Shown here: piece after piece, positions 42,781-49,267 of the stretch
Layout of the letters: each line of letters begins with the position of its first letter
Position numbering within the stretch: position 1 is the stretch's first letter
NCBI GenBank assembly: GCA_015061985.1
Contig: SUVN01000018.1
Span: 1-49,267, forward strand
Direction of reading: 5' to 3'
DNA length: 49,267 bases
DNA from: Akkermansiaceae bacterium
GTDB lineage: Bacteria; Verrucomicrobiota; Verrucomicrobiia; Verrucomicrobiales; Akkermansiaceae
Translations under genes and position numbers: made by a program
Notes under the pieces: model-generated
The model's input: only the letters and a program-made list of their open reading frames with translations
Database searches by the model: none
Told to the model about the DNA's origin: nothing

Positions 42781-43254
42781 ATGTTCGTTACTCTTTCAAT
42801 CTTTGCGGCAGCGGCCGCTATATTCTTCTGGCAGGAAATTGCAGGCTTTCTTGTCAATACTTTCCTCCCGTGGATTCGTGAGCATGTCGGCTTCATGTAC
42901 TCTGTTGTTTCAAGCCTGGTCGTTTGGCTCAACAAGGGTGTTGTTCGCGTGCGCTCATCCATCGCCAGCGCATACAATTGGATTAAAACCAATATGTTAC
43001 ATTGCTCCACCAAATATGAACTGGATAAGGAGGGGAATGCCTATTCCACCACGGTAACAGTTATTAACGATAACGGTAAAATTACCGGAACGGAGGCTAA
43101 AAGGGCCATTTCCAAATGGGATATGCCTCAGGATGTTCTGGTGGAACTGACTCGCAATGCTCAGGCATCTACCATTGACAACAAGTCAGTCATTCTGAAT
43201 AAAGTCGAAGAACAGGCAAAAAAGGATCTTATCACGCTTTCCGCTACCAATTGA
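42781..43254 (+). CDS. Small membrane-anchored protein of the M48/AAA cluster (1)
   Basis: 157 residues. The N-terminal hydrophobic region (MFVTLSIFAAAAAIFFW and a second stretch to about residue 55) suggests one or two membrane segments. The C-terminal ~95 residues are soluble, with strands STTVTVINDNGKI and the motif KWDMPQDVLVEL, parallel to SWLELPSEAQ of the protease. No known family. Cluster position 33 nt after the protease suggests a partner or adaptor. Confidence 0.6.
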   Translation: MFVTLSIFAAAAAIFFWQEIAGFLVNTFLPWIREHVGFMYSVVSSLVVWLNKGVVRVRSSIASAYNWIKTNMLHCSTKYELDKEGNAYSTTVTVINDNGKITGTEAKRAISKWDMPQDVLVELTRNAQASTIDNKSVILNKVEEQAKKDLITLSATN

Positions 43255-43263
43255 TATTAACCC

Positions 43264-43737
43264 ATGAATGAGAATATTTTAATTATGGCTGAAGAAACAG
43301 GAATTTCGATGAGCACCGTCATCATCAGCTCTCTGGTAATCGGTGCTGTGGTGCTGGCCGGAATAGGGTTCAAACTTTATTCTGACAAAGTGCAGCGCAA
43401 TCTCAGAGCCGGGTTTTACCGTCTGCTGGCAAAGACCTTGTGCGACTTTTTCAACAAGACCGTCAGCCCGGAGCAGCCATATACGGAGGCTCAGTTGGAG
43501 CAGATGCTTCGCTCCGGGAAACACGGCGGCGCTGTGCCCGAGCTTAACATGGTAAAGCTGCGCATATCTGCCTCTGAGAATAAGCATTCCTTTCTGGTGG
43601 AAATTCTGGTGTATCGGGGCAAAGAACTGTCTACCCTCCGTTTCAACAATGTTTCCTGGATTGATCTTCCGGAAGATATTCAGAGCAAGACCATACAAGC
43701 AGCCGGTGAGACTACGGAGTACCTGCTGTTAGATTAA
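43264..43737 (+). CDS. Small membrane-anchored protein of the M48/AAA cluster (2)
   Basis: 157 residues. A hydrophobic helix near residues 18-38 (STVIISSLVIGAVVLAGIGF) anchors it, leaving a soluble C-terminal domain with strands (VEILVYRGKELSTLRFNNV) and SWIDLPEDIQ, matching SWLELPSEAQ of the M48 protein. It lies 9 nt after the previous gene. Unknown function; likely part of the same complex. Confidence 0.6.
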   Translation: MNENILIMAEETGISMSTVIISSLVIGAVVLAGIGFKLYSDKVQRNLRAGFYRLLAKTLCDFFNKTVSPEQPYTEAQLEQMLRSGKHGGAVPELNMVKLRISASENKHSFLVEILVYRGKELSTLRFNNVSWIDLPEDIQSKTIQAAGETTEYLLLD

Positions 43738-43758
43738 ACATAAACTATCAGACAAACG

Positions 43759-44298
43759 ATGGAAGAAATACTTATAGATGTCGGCGAGTTCCTTGTTGAT
43801 GCGGCATTTGCCGCGGTTGTGGGTGTAGCGGCGGGAATTGTTGCTCAGTTTTTTATCAGCAAATACCGGGAAACCATATATGGGTGGGTGGCATCCCGCC
43901 TGAAAGGGCATCCCGGAGTGCAGCGTGTTGCCCTCCGCGCACTGCACAGCAATTATCAGGCTGAGCAGGCAATCAGGGTCAAAATAGGCAATGCTGTGTA
44001 TGTGGTAACACAGATGCTGGGCATCAAGAGTGGCTCGCAGGCCGTTGTCATGAGCGATGTCAAGGTGGATGCACCGGCATCGGTTGTAACCCGGGAGCTC
44101 ACTCCGGAGGAACTGGCTCGGTATTCGTCATATGCCTTGAATGTTTCCGCATCTGATACAGAGGAAACGCTGCTCAGAAAGGGGCTTGTCCCGGAAAAAG
44201 TGGCACGGGGCATGGGAATTATCGATAAAAAAGGAAAAGTCAAGGGATTACATGAGGTGTGCAGTCAAGAAAAGGTTCAGGAACTGCTGTATGCATAA
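43759..44298 (+). CDS. Small membrane-anchored protein of the M48/AAA cluster (3)
   Basis: 179 residues. A hydrophobic helix near 9-33 (FLVDAAFAAVVGVAAGIVAQFF), then a basic stretch and a soluble domain with a Val-rich strand region (AVVMSDVKVDAPASVV) that may be a distant version of the module in its neighbours, lacking the Trp. The C-terminus is charged. Function unknown. It lies 18 nt before the first AAA+ gene. Confidence 0.58.
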   Translation: MEEILIDVGEFLVDAAFAAVVGVAAGIVAQFFISKYRETIYGWVASRLKGHPGVQRVALRALHSNYQAEQAIRVKIGNAVYVVTQMLGIKSGSQAVVMSDVKVDAPASVVTRELTPEELARYSSYALNVSASDTEETLLRKGLVPEKVARGMGIIDKKGKVKGLHEVCSQEKVQELLYA

Positions 44299-44316
44299 TT
44301 CCCCGCTAAACTCTTC

Positions 44317-45441
44317 ATGGAAAATATGAATACACCCCATTCTCAATCAGCAGCTACGGATACGGAAAGTCTCCTTCGGCACGGTTTAGATCCGTTGCAG
44401 GATGATGATGATATCAACGATACCATCACCATTGCTCCGAATGAGCGTGATGCACAGAGTGCACACCATACTGCGTCTCCTGCCCGTCCGGTCGCAGCCG
44501 TGAGCTCTGCAGACAGTAACGGGGCACCTGTTGCTCAGCCCCCGGCAACTGCCGCACCGGAAGAGAAAAAGACGGAGCCGGGAATGCAGTTTAACCTGTC
44601 CGTTCCGCTTTACAGTCTGGAAGATGTTGTGCTCAATGCAGATACTCGGGAAAAGCTGGAAACGCTGCTCACCCTTATCCGCAAACATGATTTCATTTAC
44701 TCTGTCTGGGGATTGAGCTCTGTAGATCCCGGTGGTCGCTGTGTATCGGTGAACTTCTACGGACCTCCCGGCACGGGTAAAACCATGTGTGCCATGGCTC
44801 TGGCTCATACTTTCGGCAAGAAAATCATCGATGTGGACTACGCAGAGCTGGAATCCAAGTATGTGGGAGATACCGGCAAGAACATCGAAGCCGCCTTCCG
44901 TTTTGCCAAAGAGAATGATGCCGTCCTGTTCTTTGATGAAGCAGACTCCATACTGGGTAAGCGCATGAGTCAGGTGACACAGGCTACGGATCACGCAGTC
45001 AACACCAGCCGGGCGGTAATGCTCAAGCAGCTGGATCATTACGATGGTATTGTCGTCTTTGCCACCAATCTTGCGGAAAACTTTGATAAGGCATTCTCAC
45101 GCCGCATCCTCTCACATATTGAGGTGGGGCTGCCGGACGCGCCCTCGCGCCGCATTCTCTGGCAAAAGTTCATGATGCCCACCGTACCCGGCAGCGCAGA
45201 GGTAGACTTGCAGCAGCTGGTAGAGGCTTCAGCAGATATGAGCGGCGGTGACATGAAGAATGCTTTTGTGAAAGCCTGTTCTTTGGCCTGTCTGGAACAA
45301 CAGCCGAAGCTGAGCACTGAGCACCTGCTGGAAACCATTGCTCATGTGAAGAAAGCTAATCATGATGTCAGCAGCAGCAGCACCCCCTCCGTTCGAGCAC
45401 TTAGCACCGAAGAAATTAATGAAATCGTTAATTCTAAATAA
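44317..45441 (+). CDS. AAA+ ATPase, FtsH/Vps4-like fold (1)
   Basis: 374 residues. The N-terminal ~100 residues are low-complexity and Asp/Pro/Ala rich. The AAA core has Walker A GPPGTGKT (149-156), pore loop 1 SKYVGDTG with Tyr near 182, Walker B VLFFDEAD (203-210), sensor 1 VFATNL and arginines in FSRRILSHIE. All catalytic residues are present, so it should thread substrates with ATP. It is a close paralogue of the next gene. As part of this cluster, I infer a partner for the M48 protease and Hsp70. There is no protease domain of its own. Confidence 0.85.
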   Translation: MENMNTPHSQSAATDTESLLRHGLDPLQDDDDINDTITIAPNERDAQSAHHTASPARPVAAVSSADSNGAPVAQPPATAAPEEKKTEPGMQFNLSVPLYSLEDVVLNADTREKLETLLTLIRKHDFIYSVWGLSSVDPGGRCVSVNFYGPPGTGKTMCAMALAHTFGKKIIDVDYAELESKYVGDTGKNIEAAFRFAKENDAVLFFDEADSILGKRMSQVTQATDHAVNTSRAVMLKQLDHYDGIVVFATNLAENFDKAFSRRILSHIEVGLPDAPSRRILWQKFMMPTVPGSAEVDLQQLVEASADMSGGDMKNAFVKACSLACLEQQPKLSTEHLLETIAHVKKANHDVSSSSTPSVRALSTEEINEIVNSK

Positions 45442-45454
45442 AATCCTGACTTGT

Positions 45455-46432
45455 ATGAACTTTTTCTTTCGGAAAAATAATCGGCGGACTGAATCTGCGG
45501 AATATCCTGAATTCCGCGAAGTTCCTGCTGAAAAGGAAGCACCGGCTGCGCCGATGCCACCCGGACAGAAACCACCAACGGACGAGAAGAAAAATGACGA
45601 TTCTTCTGCCCGCTTCAGTGCGCGAACTCCCGTGTGCAGCTTTGACCGCCTTATCCTGGCTCCGGTGGTTCGCCACCGCATAGATGCCCTGCTGGCGCGC
45701 ATCCGCCACCACCGCATGCTCTATGAAGAGTGGAATCTCCAAAAAATAGACCCGCAGGGACGCCATGTTGCCGTGAACTTCTACGGTGCCTCCGGTACCG
45801 GCAAAACCATGTGTGCCGAAGCTCTGGCTGCGGCCCTCGGAAAAAATATCATCGAAGTGAGCTACGCTGAGCTTGAGTCCAAGTATGTGGGTGAAACCAG
45901 CAAAAATATCCAGGCTGCTTTCCGCGCTGCCACGGAGCAGGATGCTGTACTTTTCTTTGATGAGGCCGATTCTCTGCTCGGCAAACGCCTTTCCAACGTT
46001 TCTCAGGCAAGCGATCATGCGGTCAATACCAGCCGTTCCGTCATGCTCAAACAGCTTGATGCCTTTGAGGGTATCGTGGTCTTTGCCTCCAACCTGGTGG
46101 AAAGCTTTGATCGCGCCTTTGTCCGCCGCATTCTGGAGCATATTGAACTCCCCCTGCCCGGCTCTGCTGAACTGCCTGTTCTCTGGCAGCACTTCATCGT
46201 ACCCCGTATCACCGGGAGAGACGCGCTGGACTGGGCACGCCTGTCAGAAATCTCCGCCGGGTTCAGCCCTGCTCTCATCCTGGATGCCGTCAAGCTCGCC
46301 TGCGGTCGCGCCGTAACGGAAGCCGGTGATTCCGCTGAGCCGCTTCTTACCATGGCTCATCTGGAAGATGCCGTTGCGCAGATTGCCCGCGCCCGGGAAG
46401 TGGTGGGCGTGCATGGGAAGGGAAATAGATGA
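45455..46432 (+). CDS. AAA+ ATPase, FtsH/Vps4-like fold (2)
   Basis: 325 residues from ATG 45455, 13 nt after its paralogue; the longer upstream reading overlaps that gene. Walker A is GASGTGKT (Pro-Pro replaced by Ala-Ser, 111-118), pore loop SKYVGETS, Walker B VLFFDEADSLLG, sensor 1 VFASNL, arginines FVRRILEHIE. The N-terminal ~60 residues are Pro/Lys/Glu rich and unlike the paralogue. The two proteins are close enough to form mixed hexamers; this is inference. Confidence 0.83.
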   Translation: MNFFFRKNNRRTESAEYPEFREVPAEKEAPAAPMPPGQKPPTDEKKNDDSSARFSARTPVCSFDRLILAPVVRHRIDALLARIRHHRMLYEEWNLQKIDPQGRHVAVNFYGASGTGKTMCAEALAAALGKNIIEVSYAELESKYVGETSKNIQAAFRAATEQDAVLFFDEADSLLGKRLSNVSQASDHAVNTSRSVMLKQLDAFEGIVVFASNLVESFDRAFVRRILEHIELPLPGSAELPVLWQHFIVPRITGRDALDWARLSEISAGFSPALILDAVKLACGRAVTEAGDSAEPLLTMAHLEDAVAQIARAREVVGVHGKGNR

Positions 46433-46505
46433 GATAGGGAAAATCGTTGTTTAAAGATGCAACGCAAATCGTTACGTGAAGAAAGCATCGTAAGTAAGAA
46501 ATAGT

Positions 46506-46850
46506 ATGAAGAGCAATATGTTAAAAACCGTGGCGGCATTGGCGGTGCTGTTCATAACCGCCCAACCGTCCATGGCGGCAAATTTGGTAAAAGGTGCACA
46601 GGCTGTCGGCCGAGCCATCAGGAATGTCGGTCGCGGAACAGTCTCTCAAGGGGCGGACGATGTCGCAGCGCGCACACGTACCACTACACCTCGGGCGGCT
46701 TATCGGCCTCGGCAGACACATTCACCCGTATTCGTCATGTGTCAGACATGCAGGGGCGCAGGAAGAGTCGTCATGTATGATGCGTACGGTTCACCTGTTG
46801 TCAGCCTGTGTCCGGCATGCGGTGGTGCCGGTGGTTATTGGCAGCAATAG
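46506..46850 (+). CDS. Secreted protein with DnaJ-type CxxCxGxG zinc finger
   Basis: 114 residues. The signal peptide (MKSNMLKTVAALAVLFITAQPSMA) directs it to the periplasm. The C-terminal half has two CxxCxGxG units, CQTCRGAG and CPACGGAG, which form half of a DnaJ cysteine-rich domain (one zinc). It has no J domain. DnaJ-type zinc fingers can bind unfolded protein or act in disulfide chemistry. Its location between the AAA pair and Hsp70 fits a chaperone setting, but those partners are cytoplasmic. Unusual gene, function inferred only. Confidence 0.65.
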   Translation: MKSNMLKTVAALAVLFITAQPSMAANLVKGAQAVGRAIRNVGRGTVSQGADDVAARTRTTTPRAAYRPRQTHSPVFVMCQTCRGAGRVVMYDAYGSPVVSLCPACGGAGGYWQQ

Positions 46851-46876
46851 AGTATCGATCAGCTCGCAGACAAGTC

Positions 46877-48286
46877 ATGGCACATCAGATGTATAAGCAA
46901 CGCAATGTAAGGGGGATAGCCACCGCAGCACTGGTGGCGGTGGTGGTACTGTTTGCATTCAGCTCCTACATGTCGCATCACTTCGGCGGTTGGGGCTGGG
47001 CCGCACTGCGCGCCTTTGCGGAAGCCGCCACCGTGGGGGCTCTGGCAGACTGGTTTGCAGTGGTGGCACTGTTCCGCCATCCTCTGGGAATTCCCATACC
47101 GCATACTGCGGTGCTGGTCAGGAAACAGGACTCCATTGCCAAATCCATCGCTGATTTCTTTTGTGACAATTTCTGGGTAGCTGAGCAAGTGCGTGCTCGC
47201 GTGCTTACTCTGCAGCCGGCATCTGCCTTTGTGCAAGCAGCCGGGCAACAGAACGGAGTCCTGACCTCTCTACTCACCGGCTTGCGCCGCACCTTGGTCG
47301 AACAACTCAGAAACCGGGCCGTTATCTCACAGCTTAGCGATGTATTGACCAAACTACTACCCTCGTTGCCATTGGCAGATGCCGTGCGGGGGCTCGTGCG
47401 AGCGGTGGAGAAATCACAGCTCCCCTCTGCAGCGGTGGAAATGATGGTGAACGAAGCCGCAACCTACGTCAATACCCACCGCGCTGATATCCGGCAAGAG
47501 GTGATAGCCTGTTTTCGTGCGGCCAAGCCGAGCGTCGGCAAAGGAGCCGGTGCCGTCGTCGGAGATATTGCCGGTTTTGTTGGAGATGTTGTCGACACCG
47601 CCATATTGCCCTTCCCGGATATCGATTCCCGGCTCGCATCGGGGAAACGCAGCTTCTTTGGCAACGTATTGGAAAAAGTTGCCGGCAACGCTGCTCGCGG
47701 CGTGGGCGGAGTAGTGGATAAAGTGGCAGACGGCGGACTCGACCTCGTTGCAGATATGGCCACAGATGCCATCTGCAAATATGTGAACACCGTGAAAGCA
47801 GAACCGGAGCATTCCTTGCGCCAAAAACTGGCAACAGCTATCCGCGACACCCTCTCGGCCGTAGGTAACGGCACTCGCTACGGCGAAGAGCTTGCCGACG
47901 CGCTCAATTCCCTCACAGTACCGGCTGTTGATACCATACTCCGGGAACTGCCGCAGCTGCTGGAAGATTCTCAGGGGCATCCGTCCGATTCGGAAGATAA
48001 ACTCCTGTCAAAGCTTGCTAACGGCTTGCAGGAAAACCCGCAACTTGCCGCCACATGCAATGAAACCCTGGCAAACCTCGCCGCCGGCTTTGTCTCCAAC
48101 ACCCGTGATGCCATCGCCATAGAACTGGAAAACACCATCCGCTCCTGGGATATGAACACCATGGTTACCAAAATTGAGGAACATGTCGGCAATGACCTCC
48201 AATACATCCGCCTCAACGGCACCTTTGTTGGTGGGCTTATCGGTTTGTTGATTTTTGCCATTACTAACATAATAGTATTGTTTTAA
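46877..48286 (+). CDS. DUF445 family membrane protein
   Basis: 469 residues from ATG 46877, 26 nt after the DnaJ-like gene. Membrane segments lie near residues 12-32 and at the C-terminal end (VGGLIGLLIFAITNIIVLF). The DUF445 signature is AATVGALADWFAVVALFRHPLGIPIPHTA (residues about 49-77), and the long middle region is helical. DUF445 proteins (relatives of YjiN) have no agreed function. A link to the chaperone/protease cluster is by position only. Confidence 0.82.
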   Translation: MAHQMYKQRNVRGIATAALVAVVVLFAFSSYMSHHFGGWGWAALRAFAEAATVGALADWFAVVALFRHPLGIPIPHTAVLVRKQDSIAKSIADFFCDNFWVAEQVRARVLTLQPASAFVQAAGQQNGVLTSLLTGLRRTLVEQLRNRAVISQLSDVLTKLLPSLPLADAVRGLVRAVEKSQLPSAAVEMMVNEAATYVNTHRADIRQEVIACFRAAKPSVGKGAGAVVGDIAGFVGDVVDTAILPFPDIDSRLASGKRSFFGNVLEKVAGNAARGVGGVVDKVADGGLDLVADMATDAICKYVNTVKAEPEHSLRQKLATAIRDTLSAVGNGTRYGEELADALNSLTVPAVDTILRELPQLLEDSQGHPSDSEDKLLSKLANGLQENPQLAATCNETLANLAAGFVSNTRDAIAIELENTIRSWDMNTMVTKIEEHVGNDLQYIRLNGTFVGGLIGLLIFAITNIIVLF

Positions 48287-48339
48287 GGCTTAATCTAGCT
48301 CTTTAAAAAAAAATATAACTTTATAATAATTACACCTGT

Positions 48340-49267
48340 ATGCTTGAATACCTCATCGCTGTGGCAGCTTATCAAGCATGGCGACACATGCGTAACAAAA
48401 ATACAAGTACAAATACAAGTACAAATACAAGTACAAATACAAGTACAAGTACAAATACAAGTACAAATACAAGTACAAATACAAGTACTAGAACAAGCAC
48501 AAATATTCCTGAAATAAACATTTCGACACCTCAGTCATTTACAGAGAATACTTCTCCGAACCAAGTAATTTATATAGAGCCAACGATAAATGAAATCCGA
48601 ACCATAGCCATAGATTTAGGTACCAGCAACACGCAGATAGCGTGTCTGGATACAAAAGGTAATGCCAAGAATATAGGAGAAATCATCCCTACTGTCTTAT
48701 TTGTAGACAGAGTCAACCGCAGGGTTTGCATGGGTGAGGAGGCTTTGGTTCGGTATGGGGAGGCGGCTCCTGATGATAAGACGGCGGTTGATGCGGCGAA
48801 TGATGCCGATGCTCGGTATCTGGAAGGTTTCAAACCGGAATTATGCGAACGCCGGGTCGGGGCAGATGAACTCACTACGCTGATAGGGCTGAACGATAAG
48901 CCCATGACGTGGCTGGAGGTGCTCACTGCCTGTTTTGCCTACCTGCGGGAATACGCACAGGAGAATGAGTTTGCCGGAAATGAGGTGAAGGGTGTGAGAC
49001 TGACACACCCCGTGAATTTTCCCAATACGGAGCTCTACCGGCAGGCTGCGGAAGCCGCCGGATTCACGGAGATTTCCTTCATCATGGAGCCGGAGGCAGC
49101 GTATCTGGGCTACAATGACGGGGGACAGGAGCTTGGCTCTAATGTGTTGGTGTTCGACATGGGCGGCGGCACGCTGGATGTGGCGCTGCTGCAGAAAGCG
49201 GCAGACGGCTGGCGGATTCCTCATGCTCCCCTGCGCCTGGATACGGCGGGTGTGCATATTGATATGG
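48340..49267 (+). CDS. Hsp70-like ATPase (partial, runs off the right end)
   Basis: 309 codons are visible, open to the window edge. After a short hydrophobic start (MLEYLIAVAAYQAWRHM) comes a TN/TS repeat linker, then an actin-like ATPase of the Hsp70 type: phosphate-1 loop IDLGTSNTQIA (about residue 90), TGYLGYNDG-like connect region with MEPEAAYLGY, and phosphate-2 loop FDMGGGTLDVALL. The usual DnaK start at the ATPase domain is preceded here by about 85 extra residues. There is no stop in frame to 49267. A TATAAT at 48322-48327 lies 12 nt before the ATG but has no good -35. It could share substrates with the AAA+ and M48 proteins upstream. Confidence 0.85.
   Translation, partial: MLEYLIAVAAYQAWRHMRNKNTSTNTSTNTSTNTSTSTNTSTNTSTNTSTRTSTNIPEINISTPQSFTENTSPNQVIYIEPTINEIRTIAIDLGTSNTQIACLDTKGNAKNIGEIIPTVLFVDRVNRRVCMGEEALVRYGEAAPDDKTAVDAANDADARYLEGFKPELCERRVGADELTTLIGLNDKPMTWLEVLTACFAYLREYAQENEFAGNEVKGVRLTHPVNFPNTELYRQAAEAAGFTEISFIMEPEAAYLGYNDGGQELGSNVLVFDMGGGTLDVALLQKAADGWRIPHAPLRLDTAGVHIDM
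48403..48486 (+). repeat. In-frame hexanucleotide tandem repeat in the Hsp70-like gene
   Basis: Fourteen units of ACAAGT or ACAAAT, mostly alternating as a 12-bp period, encode a Thr-Asn/Thr-Ser linker. Degenerate units follow to about 48504. Length changes by 6 or 12 bp would alter linker length without breaking the frame. Confidence 0.9.

Noticed and set aside
48403..48504. Short repeats considered as a CRISPR array
   Set aside because: The units are contiguous 6/12-bp tandem repeats with no spacers and lie in frame inside the Hsp70-like coding sequence.

Overview
The window looks like chromosomal DNA of an Akkermansia-type verrucomicrobium (Gram-negative, moderately high GC). Evidence is a PEP-CTERM protein ending in a short hydrophobic helix plus an RRRRK tail, an autotransporter with an Asp/Pro-rich linker, OprB-like porin and lipoproteins (outer membrane), and an rpsM-rpsK-rpsD cluster not followed by rpoA/rplQ. 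The assignment to Akkermansiaceae is inferred from family resemblance; no search was run.

Layout. 0.2-3.5 kb: minus-strand envelope genes (porin, small membrane protein, PEP-CTERM protein). 3.5-4.0 kb: a gene-poor stretch with a decayed copy of the small membrane gene, two palindromes, and the promoter and PerR-like box of the next operon. 4.0-8.2 kb: Fur/PerR-like regulator, sufC, sufB, sufD and a dCMP deaminase. 8.2-14.9 kb (minus): a DpnI-type methyl-directed restriction enzyme with a small partner gene, an AAA/DUF4143 ATPase and a 1411-residue SNF2 helicase. 15.0-17.4 kb: autotransporter. 17.5-21.5 kb: an SsuABC/TauABC-like importer with a GlcD-like FAD oxidase. 21.5-31.2 kb: PEGA lipoprotein, hisS, rpsF, arabinose-5-phosphate isomerase, DUF4186, EF-P, secreted SGNH esterase, lipoprotein, ABC ATPase, M20 peptidase, tRNA-Cys. 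31.2-37.2 kb: lipA, rpsD-rpsK-rpsM and ftsK. 37.2-38.8 kb: a lone phage-capsid-like gene and a frameshifted gene.

39.0-49.3 kb (running off the right edge) is the most unusual region. It is one co-oriented cluster: ECF-like sigma factor, soluble zinc-type anti-sigma factor, two small proteins of repeated DxDxDG calcium-binding loops, an M48 metalloprotease, three small membrane-anchored proteins, two paralogous AAA+ ATPases, a secreted DnaJ-type zinc-finger protein, a DUF445 membrane protein and an Hsp70-like ATPase with a TN/TS repeat linker. The protease and two of the small membrane proteins end in what looks like the same module (W-x-x-LP or WDMP). I read this as a candidate dedicated protein remodelling/quality-control system under its own sigma/anti-sigma pair; the function is inference.

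A second theme is promoter architecture. Nine genes have a sigma70-like promoter whose -10 box ends only 7-12 nt before the start codon, predicting leaderless or nearly leaderless mRNAs. In several cases this decides the start codon (GTG at 10506, ATG at 30962, ATG at 17530).
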